A stretch of DNA of 64,000 nucleotides from Papaver somniferum (GCF_003573695.1 NC_039364.1:70266256-70330255); one strand, 5' to 3'; shown: positions 34,841 through 48,200, counted from the first letter of the stretch. Made by a program: numbers and translations. The notes: generated by a model not told the origin, from the sequence alone.

Positions 34841-37598
34841 ATGCATGGGGTGTCAACTATGTCTGAGAAGGTTGTTTATGTTATTTTGAATCATGGTGAG
34901 CATTCTGCACCTTTTCGTGTTGATACTTCGAGCACCGTAGATGAATTAAAGCATTTTGCATGTAAGCAGTGTAGGTCTTTGTCTCCTTGGAGTATAAGTT
35001 TGAGCTATGATAATGATCAAATAGTTTTTATACAAGGTGATATACAAATGTAAGGTTTAATTGCTCTTACTATTGTTATTAACAATGAAGATTTCTATTT
35101 GAATGTTGACGTGATTCCGAAGCATACTTCTCGTTCTAAATCTGGTTGTAGTACTAGCTCTAGTTCTAGTACTGCAAATTCTTGTGTAACTGAAAGTCCT
35201 AAGCTTGTAAGGGTAGTAGATCATGATGCAGACAAGGGTAAGCCTCTTATTTCCGATGAATGGATTTATATTTTTTACAAGATAGGTAGAGAGTTTATGG
35301 GTGGTGTTGAAGCTGTTAGAATTGTTGTGGATAAGTACAAGATGGCTACTGGTTACAAGATTAAGATTCTGAAAAAAGAAAAGACTCGGTATACTGCAAA
35401 GTGCAAAGAAGATGGTTGTTCATGGAGGATTCACTTTGAGACTGTGAATGGTAACACTTCTCGGTTCCTTCTGAAAGATGCTAATGTTCTTCACAGGTGA
35501 GTAGTGTTCATATTAGTCCACGTTACTTTTTTTTTATGGTGTACATAGATTTGCACCTTATTGTTGTAACTTGTGATGCACATTACTTATTTTTTAGGCT
35601 TTTTATATGTATGCCATAGTGGTGTACATAGTTGTGCACCTTATATATGTAGAGTTGTTTAGGTGTACATTGTGGTGCACATTACTTGTTGTAGGCTTTT
35701 TACATTGTGGCGCACATTATGGTGTAAATTACTTATTCTTGTTTAGTCCATGTCTTCTTTTTGCGTATGTGGTGTTGGTTTTGAGATATGATTAGGTTAC
35801 ATTGTGGTGCACATTACTTTTTTTTTGCTTTTTTTTTTTTTTACAGTTGTGGTGTTGGTTTGAGGTTGAAGAGTCCTCCAGTGACAACAAAATTAGTAAA
35901 GCATTTGATCACTGACAATATACAGGGAGATCCTAGTTTAAAACGCAATCAGATCATTTCACTTTTTAAGAAGACTTACGGGTCCAATATTAAGTATCAC
36001 CATGCTCATAAAAGGAGATAAGTTGTATTTGAACAACAATTTGACGATGTCGAGAAGTCGTAAAGTAATTTAGTTTGGTATGTCAAAGACATTGAGGAAA
36101 CTAATCCTGATACCTATGTGAATTTTGAGGTTGATCATGCAACTAGAAGATTTCAGAGGCTTTTCATATGTTTCGGTTCTTGCAAGCATAGCTATAAGTA
36201 TCTTAGTCTCATGATTTACTTGGACGCTACTTTCCTTACTGGTAGATTCAGGGGTGCTTTAATGGTTGCAACATGTGTCAATGGAAACAACGGTTTTTAC
36301 CCATATGTTTATGCTCTTGTTTCTGCTGAAAACAAAGAAAATTGGTTTTGGTTTCTGTACAATCTTAAACAAGTGGTGGATGGTTGTCCGATTGTTTTTC
36401 TTAGTGATCGTGGAGAAGGCCTTTTACAAGGCATTCCAAAAGTATTTCCTGACTCATACCACATCTATTGCTTTTATCACATCAAGTGCAATCTTCCTAT
36501 TGGATCAAGTGACCCAAATTCCAAGGTTGTTATCGATTTGTTCTACAAAGCTGCTTACTCTTATACATCAGCTAACTTTAAAGAAGCTTTGCGGGCATAC
36601 GCTTGGATGTGGACATGTTTCCAATTATCTCAGGGTTGTTCCAAAGGATAAATGGGCAAATGCATTTTTCCCTATATGCAGATATAGTACTCACTCTTCA
36701 ACTCTTGCAGAGTCATTTAAAACTGGATTCTTTCTCTCATTTCCTGTTTATGCTCTTCTCGATGTGATACGGCGAGTTCGATGATTTAGTGTTTCATTCA
36801 TTTTTTTCATTCACCTTCCTTGTACACATGTACACATGGATTTGGTTATGTACATTCTTGCTTAATCTGTATTCATTGGATCAATACATTCTTGTACACA
36901 TGGATTTGCTTAATGTATATATTCTTGTACACATGTTTTATCTGTCATTCTGCAACTATGTGTACATTATTGTACACATGGATTTCCTTAATATGTACAT
37001 TGTTGGACACATGTTTATCTGTCTTTTTTCTAGATCATTTTTTTTTTATTTATGTTTTGTGTTTTTATTATTTTAGGTTGAAGATTATGAAGAAGAATGC
37101 TAAGAGAAAGGGTAGAAGGTCTAGAAACTTTCAATACTAGGATCACTCCCATATATGAGGCTTTACTAAAGGAAAACATCGACATTGGTCGTACTTGGAT
37201 GGTTAGTGAGTCTGGGGAAAGATTGTAAGAATTCCATTCTCCCAGGTCTCATTATATATTTTTTGCAGAAAACTTGTACGTGTCACAGGTGTCGCGTTAA
37301 TGGTTTTGCTGCCATTCAATCTACGATGGAGGACATATATTCATTTCTTGAGCTATATTTCACCACCGAATGGTTCACCTTGGAATACCAGAAGATCATA
37401 TGCCTCATCCCTAATTTTGACAAGCCGCAGGGTTATGATCCTAGTGATAGGGTTATTGTTCCCATTCTCGTTCCTCCACCTGGTAGACGAAGAACACAGC
37501 GTATCAGGAGTGCTTGGGAGAAGAAAAATAGGGCTATTATGTGCAAAAAATTCTTCACCCTTGGTCATCACAACAGAGCTACCTGCCCCCTTCTTTGA
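34841..37598 (+). pseudogene. MULE transposase (MuDR-type), multi-exon and degraded
   Basis: Parts in order: an N-terminal module (34841-35053), a Ser-rich stretch and a MuDR DNA-binding-like module (35099-35497; VDKYKMATGYKIKILKKEKTR, CKEDGCSWRIHF), and a donor at 35498. A short exon follows (35848-36021; KLVKHLITDNIQGDP). The MULE transposase core is at 36118-36780, with catalytic Asp in YLDATFLTG (residue 36) and FLSDRGEGLL (residue 97), and Glu in STLAESF after a frameshift near 36600. The C-terminus (37185-37598) has a degraded SWIM-like CTCHRCRVNGF and a zinc knuckle whose second Cys is Phe (CKKFFTLGHHNRATC). A stop at 36019-36021, the frameshift and the lost zinc ligands mean it is probably inactive. 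Introns and flanks carry the GTGTACA motif. Confidence 0.75.
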
Positions 37599-39500
37599 TG
37601 CTTTTTACTATGTTATTTTTGTTTTGAAAGATTCTATGTTTTCGGTTTTTACGTTTGGTAATGTCTTTTCGATTTTCTAGGCATGGTTAATTAATGTCAG
37701 GAAATGTGTACCATTATGTACACCTTCATGTATACTTCGTCTTTCTTACATGTCATTACATGCGTACCATTATGTACACCTTCCTGTACAATCGATGATA
37801 CTATGTTATTTTGTTTAGAAAGATTCTATGTTTTCAGATTTATATAATTACTTTTGGTAATACCTTTTCAATTCTATGTTTTCACTTCTGTATGCCTTGA
37901 TAATTATAAAAATCTTCAGTACATGTGTACCATTATGTACACCTTCCTATACACTTCAATTATTGAGATTTTCTACTCTGTCAGTACATGTGCACAATCG
38001 TGTACACCTTAATATTTTCTATTGTCAGTACATGTGCACAATAATGTACTCCTTTTTAACATTTACCCCGCAAGTCTGTTCAAAACATCAATATTGAAAC
38101 TAATAAAAATATTAATTCAACGTCTTTTATAGAAGTGATAAGTCTTAAACAGAAAGTTGAAAACTGAAATTTAAAAAGTTGTCTGAAGATTAAAAACGTT
38201 TAGAAGCAATTCAGAAAGTGATCTTGTATGAAGATTAAAAACTAAAAACTCATCTTCAATGGTTAGAATCCTCTACTCTTACGCCGCTCCTTGTGATGCT
38301 CATCCTTTGCTATATCCCGCACTTTTTCATAACTTCCGACTTTTTTCAGCATCTTGGCCACCAATTTTGATCTCATTTGCTGACAAATGTATTCGGCCTT
38401 CTTATCTCGACACTTTTTGTTTTCTTCGGACATCGTTTCATAAAGTAACAAGTGTATATGAGGCGGTCTGGGTTGATTCTTTGTGCAGGTGCATGGCATG
38501 ACATTTATTTCGTGATCTTCTATAGGTGTATCACCCTTTAACTCTCTCTTCTTGTTGAGTTCCAAACCACATCTGCCATTGGTTGTGCATCATCTTTATA
38601 TGTCTCCTCATTTTTTAGTGCAAGGAGTTGTACCACTTCCATTCAAGAGCTTCAAAGTCAAATTTCAAGAGCAACTAGTGTCATCCTACTATCATGTGCT
38701 CTACAGAGTGATTCACAATGATTACTAGAACTTCTAGATTCCCAGGCATGTCCCTTATGAAATCAACCACAAGTTGTTGTACCATGTTGGTGTTATTACG
38801 CTTCACATAGTACTGCAATCAATAATTTGTTGGAAAATAAAATGAATTAGGTACACCTAAATTAGACCAGATATGCGTGAGATATCACACTGGTGTACAA
38901 GCATGTACAGTCCTACATAAAACAAACAAATCAAGCATCTTAGACCTGACAACAGACCATATATCCATGACGTATGGTATAGGTGTACAACTATGTACAC
39001 ATCTAAATAAATCTAACAATCAACCATCGATGCCAACACTTGATAGACCATGTACCAATCATATAACATACGGTGTACATCTATGTACACACCTAAAGAA
39101 ATATAAAAAATCCAACTTCTACAAACACATAGAACATGCCATGTCAATTAGGTGTACAAATATGTACACAATATTAAAGTATCTAAGTAATCTGAATTAT
39201 ATATGACATTTTGATTAGTTTGAGAAACTTACACATGCAGTAGGACCCATTATTTCACAACACAAGTACTTTTGATCTGCTGGATAATGAATGTTATTTT
39301 TGACAATTGCTCTCCTACGTTGATGGATGTAGAACTGCAGTACCTCTTGATCCAGATATTTGTTGAATATCAGTTCACGTAGTACTCGTCCCACGATCAT
39401 AATATTTTCCCTCACGTCTGGATCTTCTAGTCTCGTTAGTTCCCAAGCTACAGTGTTGCAGAATCATAGAGGAAATGTTAACATGGTGTACATAGTGGTG
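35520..39500. repeat. Dispersed GGTGTACA...TGTACACC motif, left half
   Basis: More than 18 copies of a roughly 20-base imperfect palindrome lie in introns and untranslated DNA, for example at 35617, 35661, 36820, 36959, 37707, 37763, 37922, 37985, 38892, 38981, 39071 and 39151. The clearest is AGGTGTACAACTATGTACAC at 38981-39000. Further copies lie in the separated pieces at 44170, 44890, 44954, 60969 and 61714. They avoid the recognisable exons. Confidence 0.7.
38263..38812 (-). pseudogene. Ulp1-like (C48) protease core and C-terminus, degraded
   Basis: After an acceptor (GATTGCAG, exon start 38812) the minus strand reads a protease-like segment. The family pattern of a catalytic His followed by a hydrophobic strand and an F-D-x-E...W-x-YNSL turn is visible as H..LLKFDFEALEWKWYNSL at about 38678-38623. 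In-frame stops lie near 38680. The region where the catalytic Cys is expected (38440-38510) is split between two frames (PCTCTKNQPRPP in one, IYTCYFMKRC in the other). The basic C-terminus (RDKKAEYICQQMRSKLVAKMLKK) ends at 38263. Family call rests on this local pattern only. Confidence 0.45.
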
Positions 39501-39864
39501 CTCCTAATTTTTTTTATAAGATTCAATCATGTGGAGAGTGAGAGGTAGTGTTTTGTGAACTTACCCCAGGTTTGCATCGTCAAAGAAATTTTGTATCCTC
39601 TTTTTTTTTCCTCTCTTGGGTTCATGTCTTGGTATAGTCGGGATTGACGAACATCTGGAAATGGATTAGGAGGATGATAGTCATCTGCATTCTCTTTAGT
39701 GGTGCAGGATAGCCTGCTTCTTGTAACTTTGCCTTTCCTTTTTGATTGTATTTTATCCTAACTGGTCTGGTTTTACCCTCGGCGGTGAACTCAGGATCTA
39801 GATTTTTCCTTGCAACTATCTTTTGTTGTATCTTGGACAATTTTCCAGTCGCTTGTGTCCTCAA
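39206..39864 (-). pseudogene. Ulp1-like gene of the MULE, middle exons
   Basis: The minus strand encodes KIQQKIVARKNLDPEFTAEG (39864-39622), then, after an intron containing one GTGTACA motif, VLRELIFNKYLDQEVLQFYI (39415-39215). The second piece resembles the start of C48 proteases, where a W/YLDxxVIxFYI helix precedes the catalytic domain. The upstream exon is cut off at 39865 by the tandem LTR array. Confidence 0.4.
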
Positions 39865-39865
39865 G

Positions 39866-42800
39866 GTTAGATGGACTTAATTTAAGATGTAAGCTAAGTT
39901 TTGCTTGAAACCAAAGAAATATCTCTCCACCGTTAGTACTTAGCTTGTCACACACAAATGAAATATACTTCATTTAGATATTGGTAACCGTACTTAAACG
40001 TGTATACTTAGTTGGTTCAATACTAGTCAACCAAGGTTAGCCATATAAACACTTTTGTCTAATCCACATTCATCTATAACATCGAGATCAACTATGATGA
40101 TCAAAGATAATCAAAGCATCTAATTGTGTTTTTTATAGAGTTGTTCAACTGTCCATTATCTTATAGTAAAATACAAGAACGAATCGAAGAAAAATCGGAT
40201 TGATTCGGAAGAATCAATTCATGAACATTTAAGCCACGGTTTGCAAATATTGCATTCCTTATTATATAAATGTATTTGTTCATGAGTATGAAAGCATACT
40301 TTACCGATTTAAGAACTTGAACCACTTAAGTTTGCTAATAGGTATGCAAACTTAAGTTCTGTACATTGGTCACAAGTATGAAAATTGTCACAGAACATTG
40401 TTGCCATATTTTCCTTGACTTTAGTTGGTGCCGTTCTGAAACATCCCTTTTCAAGTTTCACAAACACAGATTCTGACATATTCTCTAGAAGGTCATCAAT
40501 TGTTTTATAAGTCTCCTTTTCTGGCTCTTCTACCTATGTGAGTAAAAGGACATCTTCTTCAACCGGCAACATGCCTTCAGGGTTCGCTGAGATATGGCTT
40601 GAACCACGCACAACCTATGATATTTCAATTATATAAAATATAATGCGGAAAAGAAATAACACAGACACCAGAAATTTTGTTAACGAGGAAACCGCAAATG
40701 CAGAAAAACCCCGGGACCTGGTCCAGATTGAACGCCACGCTGTATTAAGCCACTACATACACTATCCTACTACAAGATTAACTTCAGACTGGAATGTAGT
40801 TGAGCCCTAACCAGTCTCACACTGATCAAGGTACAGTCGCGTTCCTTACGCCTCTGAATCCCAGCAGGACTCTACGCACTTGATCCCTTAGCTGATCTCA
40901 CCCACAACTAAGAGTTGCTACAACCCAAAGTCGAAGGCTTATAAACAAATTTGTCTCCCATATAAATGTCTATTCTTATAGATAAATTTGTCTCCCACAG
41001 AAATACCTATGAAGTTTTGTTTCGTCATATGATAAATCAAGGTGCACAGGAACCAATTGATAATCCGGTCTTATATTCCCGAAGAACAACCTAGAAATAT
41101 AAATAACCTCACAATAACTTAACTATATGGTAATAGAACAAGTTATTGTGGAATCACAAAGAATGAGACAAAGAGCTTTGTGATTACTTTTTATATCTTA
41201 CCTATCGGAGATAAATCTCGAGTCAATCTTGGAGAAGATAGTACTCAATACGATAGAACAAGTTAGATCAGAATACGCAACTACAGAGAAAGTAGTTGGA
41301 TCTGGCTTTAGAATCTCAATGAAGTCTTCAAGTCGTTAACCTACACGGTTTTGAAAAAACCTAGGTTAATGGAGAACCGACTCTAGTAGGCAACTAATAT
41401 CACACATGAGGTATGGGGATTAGGTTTCCCCGTTGCTAGAGTTCTCCTTTATATGGATTTCAAATCATGGTTTGCTTAGTTAGCTTAGAAACAAAGCATT
41501 CATTATTCACCGTTAAATGAAATCTTAATTTAAGATGTAAGCTAAGTTTTGCTTGAAAGCAAAGAAATATCTCTCCACCGTTAGATGGACTTAGCTTGAC
41601 ACACACAAATGAAATATACTTCATTTAGATATGGGTAACCGCACTTAAACGTGTACTTAGTTGGTTCAATACTAGTCAACCAAGGTTAGCCATATAAACA
41701 CTTTTATCTAATCCACATTCATCTAACACATCTAGATCAACTATGATGATCAAAGATAATCAAAGCATCTAGTTATGTTTTTTATAGAGTTGTTCAACTG
41801 TCCATTATCTTATAGTAAAATACAAGAACGAATCGAAGAAAAATCGGATTGATTCGGAAGAATCAATTCATGAACATTTAAGCCACGGTTTGCAAATATT
41901 GCATTCCTTATTATATAAATGTATTTGTTCATGAGTATGAAAGCATACTTTACCGATTTAAGAACTTGAACCACTTAAGTTTGCTAACGGGTATGCAAAC
42001 TTAAGTTCCGTACATTGGTCACAAGTATGACAATTGTCACAGAACATTGTTGCCATATTTTCCTTGACTTTAGTTGGTGCCGTTCTGAAACATCCTTTTT
42101 CAAGTTTCACAAACACAGATTCTGACATATTCTCTAGAAGGTCATCAATTGTTGTATAAGTCTCCTTCTCTGGCTCTTCTACCTATGTGAGTAAAAGGAC
42201 ATCTTCTTTAACCGGCAACATGCCTTCAGGGTTCAGCTGAGATATGGCTTGAACCACGCACAACCTATGATATTTCAATTATATAAAATATAATGCGGAA
42301 AAGAAATAACACAGACACCAGAAATTTTGTTAACGAGGAACCCGCAAATGCAGAAAAACCCCGGGACCTAGTCCGGATTGAACGCCACGTTGTATTAAGC
42401 CACTACATACACTATCCTACTACAAGATTAACTTCAGACTGGAATGTAGTTGAGCCCTAACCAATCTCACACTGATCAAGGTACAGTCGCGTTCCTTACG
42501 CCTCTGAATCCCAGCAGGACTCTACGCACTTGATTCCCTTAGCTGATCTCACCCACAACTAAGAGTTGCTACAGCCCAAAGTCGAAGGCTTATAAACAAA
42601 TTTGTCTCCCATAGAAATGTCTATTCTGATAGATAAATTTGTCTCCCACAGAAATACCTATGAAGTTTTGTTCCGTCATATGATAAATCAAGGTGCACAG
42701 GAACCAATTGATAATCCGGTCTTATATTCCCGAAGAACAACCTAGAAATATCAATCACCTCACAATAAATTAACTATATGGTAGTAGAACAAGTTATTGT

Positions 42801-44166
42801 GGAATCACAAAGAATGATACAAAAAGCTTTGTGATTACTTTTTATATCTTACCTATCGGAGATAAATCTCGAGTCAATCTTGGAGAAGATAGTACTCAAT
42901 ACGATAGAACAAGTTAGATCAGAATACGCAACTACATAGAAAGTAGTTGGATCTGGCTTCAGAATCTCAATGAAGTCTTCAAGTCGTTAACCTACACGGT
43001 TTTGAAAAAACCTAGGTTAATGGAGAACCGACTCTAGTACGCAACTAATATCATACAGGAGGTATGGGGATTAGGTTTCCCTGTTGCTAGAGTTCTCCTT
43101 TATATGGATTTCAAATCAGGGTTTGCTTAGTTAGCTTAGAAACAAAGCATTCATTATTCACCGTTAAATGAAATCTTAATTTAAGATGTAAGCTAAGTTT
43201 TGCTTGAAACCAAAGAAATATCTCTCCACCGTTATATGGACTTAGCTTGTCACACACAAATGAAATATACTTCATTTAGATATGGGTAACCGTACTTAAA
43301 CGTGTATACTTAGTTGGTTCAATACTAGTCAACCAAGGTTATCCATATAAACACTTTTGTCTAATCCACATTCATCTAACACATCTAGATCAACTATGAT
43401 GATCAAAGATAATCAAAGCATATAATTTTGTTTTTTATAGAGTTGTTCAATTGTCCATTATCTTATAGTAAAATACAAGAACGAATCGAAGCAAAATCGG
43501 ATTGATTCGGAAGAATCAATTCATGAACATTTAAGCCACGATTTGCAAATATTGCATTCCTTATTATATAAATGTATTTGTTCATGAGTATGAAAGCATA
43601 ATTTACCGATTTAAGAACTTGAACCACTTAAGTTTGCTAACGGGTATGCAAACTTAAGTTCTGTACATTGGTTCCAAGCTAACAGTTCGCAAACGGGTAC
43701 GCAAACTTTAGCTCCTGATCAAGGCAATTTCCACATGATCATCTTTTGACATAAAGTCAAGAATAATGATGAATGTAGCTAAGACAGAAAGCTACCAACA
43801 GGTATTTTGAGAAATAGATAAGCGAGTTATATTCAACTCAAAATATCAAATGTGTATGATACGAAAGACTATATCGTATACGACTTTTGTATCACTTGGA
43901 GATAAGTAAGAATATAATAGACTTCTGTGGATATATAAGTTTTAGTGTCCACATACCTTTTGTTGATGAAGTTCCTTCGAGTTCTTCAGTAGATCTTCGT
44001 CTTCAGTTGTAACCGTCGTGAAGTCTAAAGCTCAACTATACAATCTATCCTAGTCTGAAACTCCTATAGATAGACTAGAGATCAAGACTATAGTTTTGAT
44101 AAACTAAACTTGACAAACAAGCTTGAGATAGCAACGGTTGCGAGTTCGACTGAGCAATGCTCTAAC
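39866..44166 (-). repeat. Tandem array of antisense Copia LTR units (~1.65 kb period)
   Basis: The marker TTTAAGATGTAAGCTAAG occurs at 39881, 41529 and 43180, and GATATGGCTTGAACCACGC at 40591 and 42241, giving a period of about 1650 bases. The right end GAGCAATGCTCTAAC (44152-44166) is the antisense start of a Copia LTR of the same superfamily as 2845-19376. Units one and two are nearly identical. Each joins LTR sequence to a ~240-base non-LTR segment (about 40370-40610 and 42020-42250); the third unit continues as normal LTR. The left end is truncated inside the LTR. The array interrupts an intron of the Ulp1-like gene. Confidence 0.75.
42020..42230 (-). pseudogene. Coding-like fragment with clustered cysteines inside the array
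   Basis: The minus strand reads VEEPEKETYTTIDDLLENMS and then SVFVKLEKGCFRTAPTKVKE, ending in MFCDNCHTCDQC, a dense Cys cluster, as it runs into LTR sequence. The earlier copy at 40370-40580 has Phe at the second Cys. I do not recognise the family; it may be retroelement interior or a captured host exon. It is too short to assign. Confidence 0.35.
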
Positions 44167-44242
44167 GCTGGTGTACAACTATGTACACACATAAAGAATA
44201 TAAAAAACATGTCTGCCACATTTAATAAAAGTGATGTCATAC

Positions 44243-44620
44243 CTCGGCTTTTCAGGTGTTTCAGACGTAACTTCATTCTTGTCAGATTCACTACCATTCT
44301 CCTCATCACCACCTTTGCCACCCTTCTCTTCATCATCATCCACATCACCACCTTTGCGACCCTCCTCGTCATCATCATCATCATCATCATCCACATCACC
44401 ACCTTTGCCACCCTCCTCGTTATCATCATCATCATCCACATCGTCAACTTTGACACCCTTCTTGTCATCATCATCATCCACATCATCCTCCTCATCCCCA
44501 TTCTTGTCATATTCACTTCCATCCTCACGTTTTAATACTTTTGTAAATGAAATGATTTCTTGCAAAGTGTCAACACATAAATCAACAATCACCTTATCAT
44601 CTGGCTAACTCTTCAAATCA
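44243..44620 (-). pseudogene. Ulp1-like gene of the MULE, acidic exon
   Basis: On the minus strand VDLCVDTLQEIISFTKVLKRE is followed by a low-complexity region with four repeats of the type EEGGKGGDVDDDDD. It then reads SETPEKPR and a donor (CCGAG|GTATGA, exon end 44243). Such acidic linkers are common in Ulp1-MULE proteins. The plus-strand open frames opposite are shadows of the repeat. Confidence 0.45.
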
Positions 44621-45011
44621 AATGCATGAATTTTTAGGTTTTTTCTTCAATGAAAGTAACAAGCCTTTCATGTTTATCCTGCAAGTCATAAAGATCTTCA
44701 TATAATCTCTTTGCATTAGTGTTATGTGCAGCTTTTCCTTCAGTGCATCTGTGTTATTTTCTTGCATATTCTTTTGGTACTCATCCAAAACCTGTTTCTC
44801 TTCATTACTGCAAGCCTTTACCCATTATGGGTTGCATCTTCCAAAGTATCAATATGGTTCACAGGCGTACATCTTTTTACACCGGTGTTACATGTGTATA
44901 TTTTTGTACGCATGACAAAATTCAAAATTCATCACCATTTGTACTCCTTATTAAGGTGTATATTAATGTACACATGTATCATGAAATCACTATCATAATA
45001 AAGTTATCGAG

Positions 45012-45206
45012 TTACCTTTTCATTGCGTCATTTAGGTCTCTCTCGATTGTATTACTGACGTCACAGATGATCCACCTTAGAAGCCTTGGGAAACCTTGCT
45101 CACTTCTTGGCGTCATGCTTTTGTTGTGTTCAGCAAACCAATACTGCACTAAAAAACAGGTAAAGAGATAGAAATATGATGAAACCCAACAAAGAAAATG
45201 AACCAA
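45012..45206 (-). pseudogene. Ulp1-like gene of the MULE, exon with FPRLLRW motif
   Basis: The minus strand reads QYWFAEHNKSMTPRSEQGFP then RLLRWIICDVSNTIERDLND. A P-R-(M/L)-L-x-W motif is characteristic of the DUF1985-like module that precedes the protease in plant Ulp1-MULE proteins. Its upstream neighbour exon is now about 16 kb away, beyond the Tat element. Confidence 0.4.
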
Positions 45207-45235
45207 AGCATTTCAAATGATACAACTTAACACGG

Positions 45236-48200
45236 TGTGAATGGGGAAAAACGATTTGCTGGTTTTTACAGAATTGAAGAGTCGACCGTGTGGAGACTCC
45301 TTGAACCGAGCGAAATGTTGAACCTCACACAGATGCACTGCAAGAAGGGAGTGCTTTAAGTTCTAGAGATCAATCTGTATGACCCCGGCCTAAACCAAGA
45401 ATAATGGCCGTTCCAGAGTCAATTCGGTCACAAGAGAGGATGGGTTGATCTGTAGGAGGGAAGCTGAGAAATGCGTGAGATCAACGGTGATCTGAGATTG
45501 TAGGTGTGTTGTGAATTCAGCGTGAAAATGCTCTGAATGATTGAATTTTGCTCAATTGAGAGTAATTTCTGTGAGTTCGTATAGACGAAAGATTTTCTGT
45601 ATGAACTTTGATGAGAAATTGCTCGTTTTGGCGAATGTTGTTCGATTGTTCGAAAAACCTCTGTCTTTTCAATCAGGATTCAGAAACATTTTATAATGTC
45701 GTAGTTGAAAACACCATGATCCCATGAAGTGTGACAGTTGCTGGAATCAGAGAATGGTAAATGGGTAAATCGTGTTAAAAGCAATTACTCATCGTGCGGA
45801 GACTTGGTTAACTTTCCACCCACTACTTTGCTGACTCTTCCAACTGATTGCACGACTTGCCCACATTCTCATCGTGGGTGAACACACGTGCCGTACACCG
45901 CCAGACCAAAACCCTAGTTAGTATCCCCCCATGTGACACGATTGAAATCTCGTGATTGTGGAGTCCGTTGCTGAATTTATGAGAAAATGAGTCCATGTAT
46001 TGCTGAGTAGAACATGATTAGCAAATGTTTCGAAATTCATGAATTTAATGTGTCTGGTGAGACGAGGTATCATTATAACCTAAGACGAGCAAAACTGTGT
46101 TGCTAAATTTTTGAATATTGGTAGTTGAACCAATATTCTTTGATTTGAGCAAATATTTCTAGTCTGAGCGAATATTGCTAATTGAATAAATATTGCCGGT
46201 TCGAGCGAATATTACTAGTTCGAGCAAATATTGTTCTTTTGATGAATTGTTGGTAGTTGGATCAAATAAAATATTAATTTAAGTTACTTACTGCTGGGTC
46301 GAGCAAAATAAATATGAATATCAATCATGGAATCAACATAAAATTACCAGAGTGTTCGAATCTGCACAGAATCACGTTTCTGCAGAGCTTTGGATTCAAA
46401 ACCCTAATTTTACCGAAATGATGATTTATTGCAAATCAACACGGGACCGGCTACATGGGATGACGGGTTCACCAAATAACGCCCATATGCTCGAATAAGC
46501 AAAAAATACCAAAGTCTCTTGAGGACCAGTTGGTGAAAGAATGATTAAATGCTGGTTTAATCATTTACTGAAATAATGCTCGTGTGAGCAACAAATCATA
46601 AAACCTGATGTAGAAAATATGAGGGGTCGACCAAGAGGTCATGAGACCGGCTCTTGATGGTCGTGGGACCAGTAGATGGTCGTTTGAGCGAACTTCCAAT
46701 TGTTTGGAAAGAGTTCGAACCTAATATGAGCAACTGAGCAAATTAGGTTAAAATCATTAAAACATGCGGGACCAGCTGTTTGCAAGCCTCAGGGTCACCC
46801 TTGGTCGGTCAAGGGATTTTCCCATGTCACCACAGTGTCCGTGCTTCAGTCCTGAGAATTTTGATATTTTTCCGATGCACGTTTGAGCAACATTTGGAGA
46901 AAATATGCAAAATCCATGGTTTTGCTGAAACCGGCAAAAATACATGAGATGATGTAAATAATAAATAAAACATGGGATTTCAAGGTGTGGGACCGACACG
47001 GCTAGGGCATGGCCGGCCGACTGACAGACGCGGTCCCACATGTTTATCCCAGTTTTATGTGATTTTATGTGTTTTCTCTGATTTGAGGGAAATTTCATGA
47101 AACTGGAGAGTTTGGTGAAATTAGGGAACTCTCATGATAGATAAAATAATAATAAAATAGGGAATGGGAGTGTGGGACCGGCATGGCTAATGCATGGACG
47201 GTCGGCCATTAGCGCGGGTCCCAAGCCACTCTTCCCAATTTTATGTAATTTTTGATGATTTTAGCTAACTTTCATAAAATCAAAAGGATTTGTTGAAAAC
47301 CAAGATATTTTGTTGAAATCAGGGAGTTTTCATGAAATCAGGAAACAAAACACCAAATAATAATAAAATAATAGACGTGTAGGACCGGCTAAGGCATGGC
47401 CGGCCGGCCGGCTAGATCCCGGTCCCACAAGTTTTTCCCTAATTCTTTTAATATTTTCTATAACTTTAGAGAAAATACATGAAATTAGGTAATTTTAGGG
47501 AAAATTCATGAAATCAAGGGAATTTTCGTAATTTAAGAGAAAATGATAAAATAATGGGATGTGAGGTGTGGGACCGGCTACGGCCCAGGCACGGCCGGCT
47601 GGTGCTCGGTCCCACGACACCTTTCCCTAATTTTATTATTTTTTGATGAAATCATGTGATTTTAGAGAAAAATACATGAAATTAGGTGATTTTAGGGAAA
47701 ATTCATGAAATCAAGGGAATTTTCATAATTTAAGAGGAAATAATAAAATAATGGGGCGTGAGGTGTGGGACCGGCCACGACCAAGGCATGACCGGCCGGC
47801 CGGCGGTCCTGCGACACATTTCCCTAATTTTATTATTTTTTGATAAAATCATGTGATGTAGATATGATAAAAAATATAAAATTGGGCGTGGGACTGGTCA
47901 CGGCATGACCGGCCGGTTGGTGAGCCCAGTCCTTTGGCGCCTCTGCTATTATTTTTACTATTTTTTCTTCCTATTCTGCATAGGTTCCTCGTTCATTCGT
48001 ATTTTCTGAAATGTTCGTTTGCGCACTCAAAACGCTGGTCTGTGTATTATCTGCTAATTACACTTGCACCATTTTGTCAGGGCTTGATGCCTGTTTTGTT
48101 GAATATTTATTACTAACCTGTGGGATTCTGCTGGGATGAACCACAGATTGAAGGAATGAAATATAACGAGGAATCGTAGAATATTGCTGAATATTCAGGC

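Noticed and set aside
36789..37140. Tyr/His/Leu-rich plus-strand frames
   Set aside because: They translate the repeated TGTACACATGG motif in an intron-like stretch of the MULE.
44110..44608. Ile/Thr- or Ser/Pro-rich plus-strand frames
   Set aside because: They are shadows of the acidic CATCATCATC repeat coding on the minus strand.
46120..46240. Short regular repeats that might suggest a CRISPR array
   Set aside because: They are imperfect tandem LTR repeats with no unique spacers in a plant genome.
47934..48116. Signal-peptide-like 60-residue frame, partly repeated at 60103-60285
   Set aside because: It lies in the Tat LTR and the second copy does not preserve the frame.
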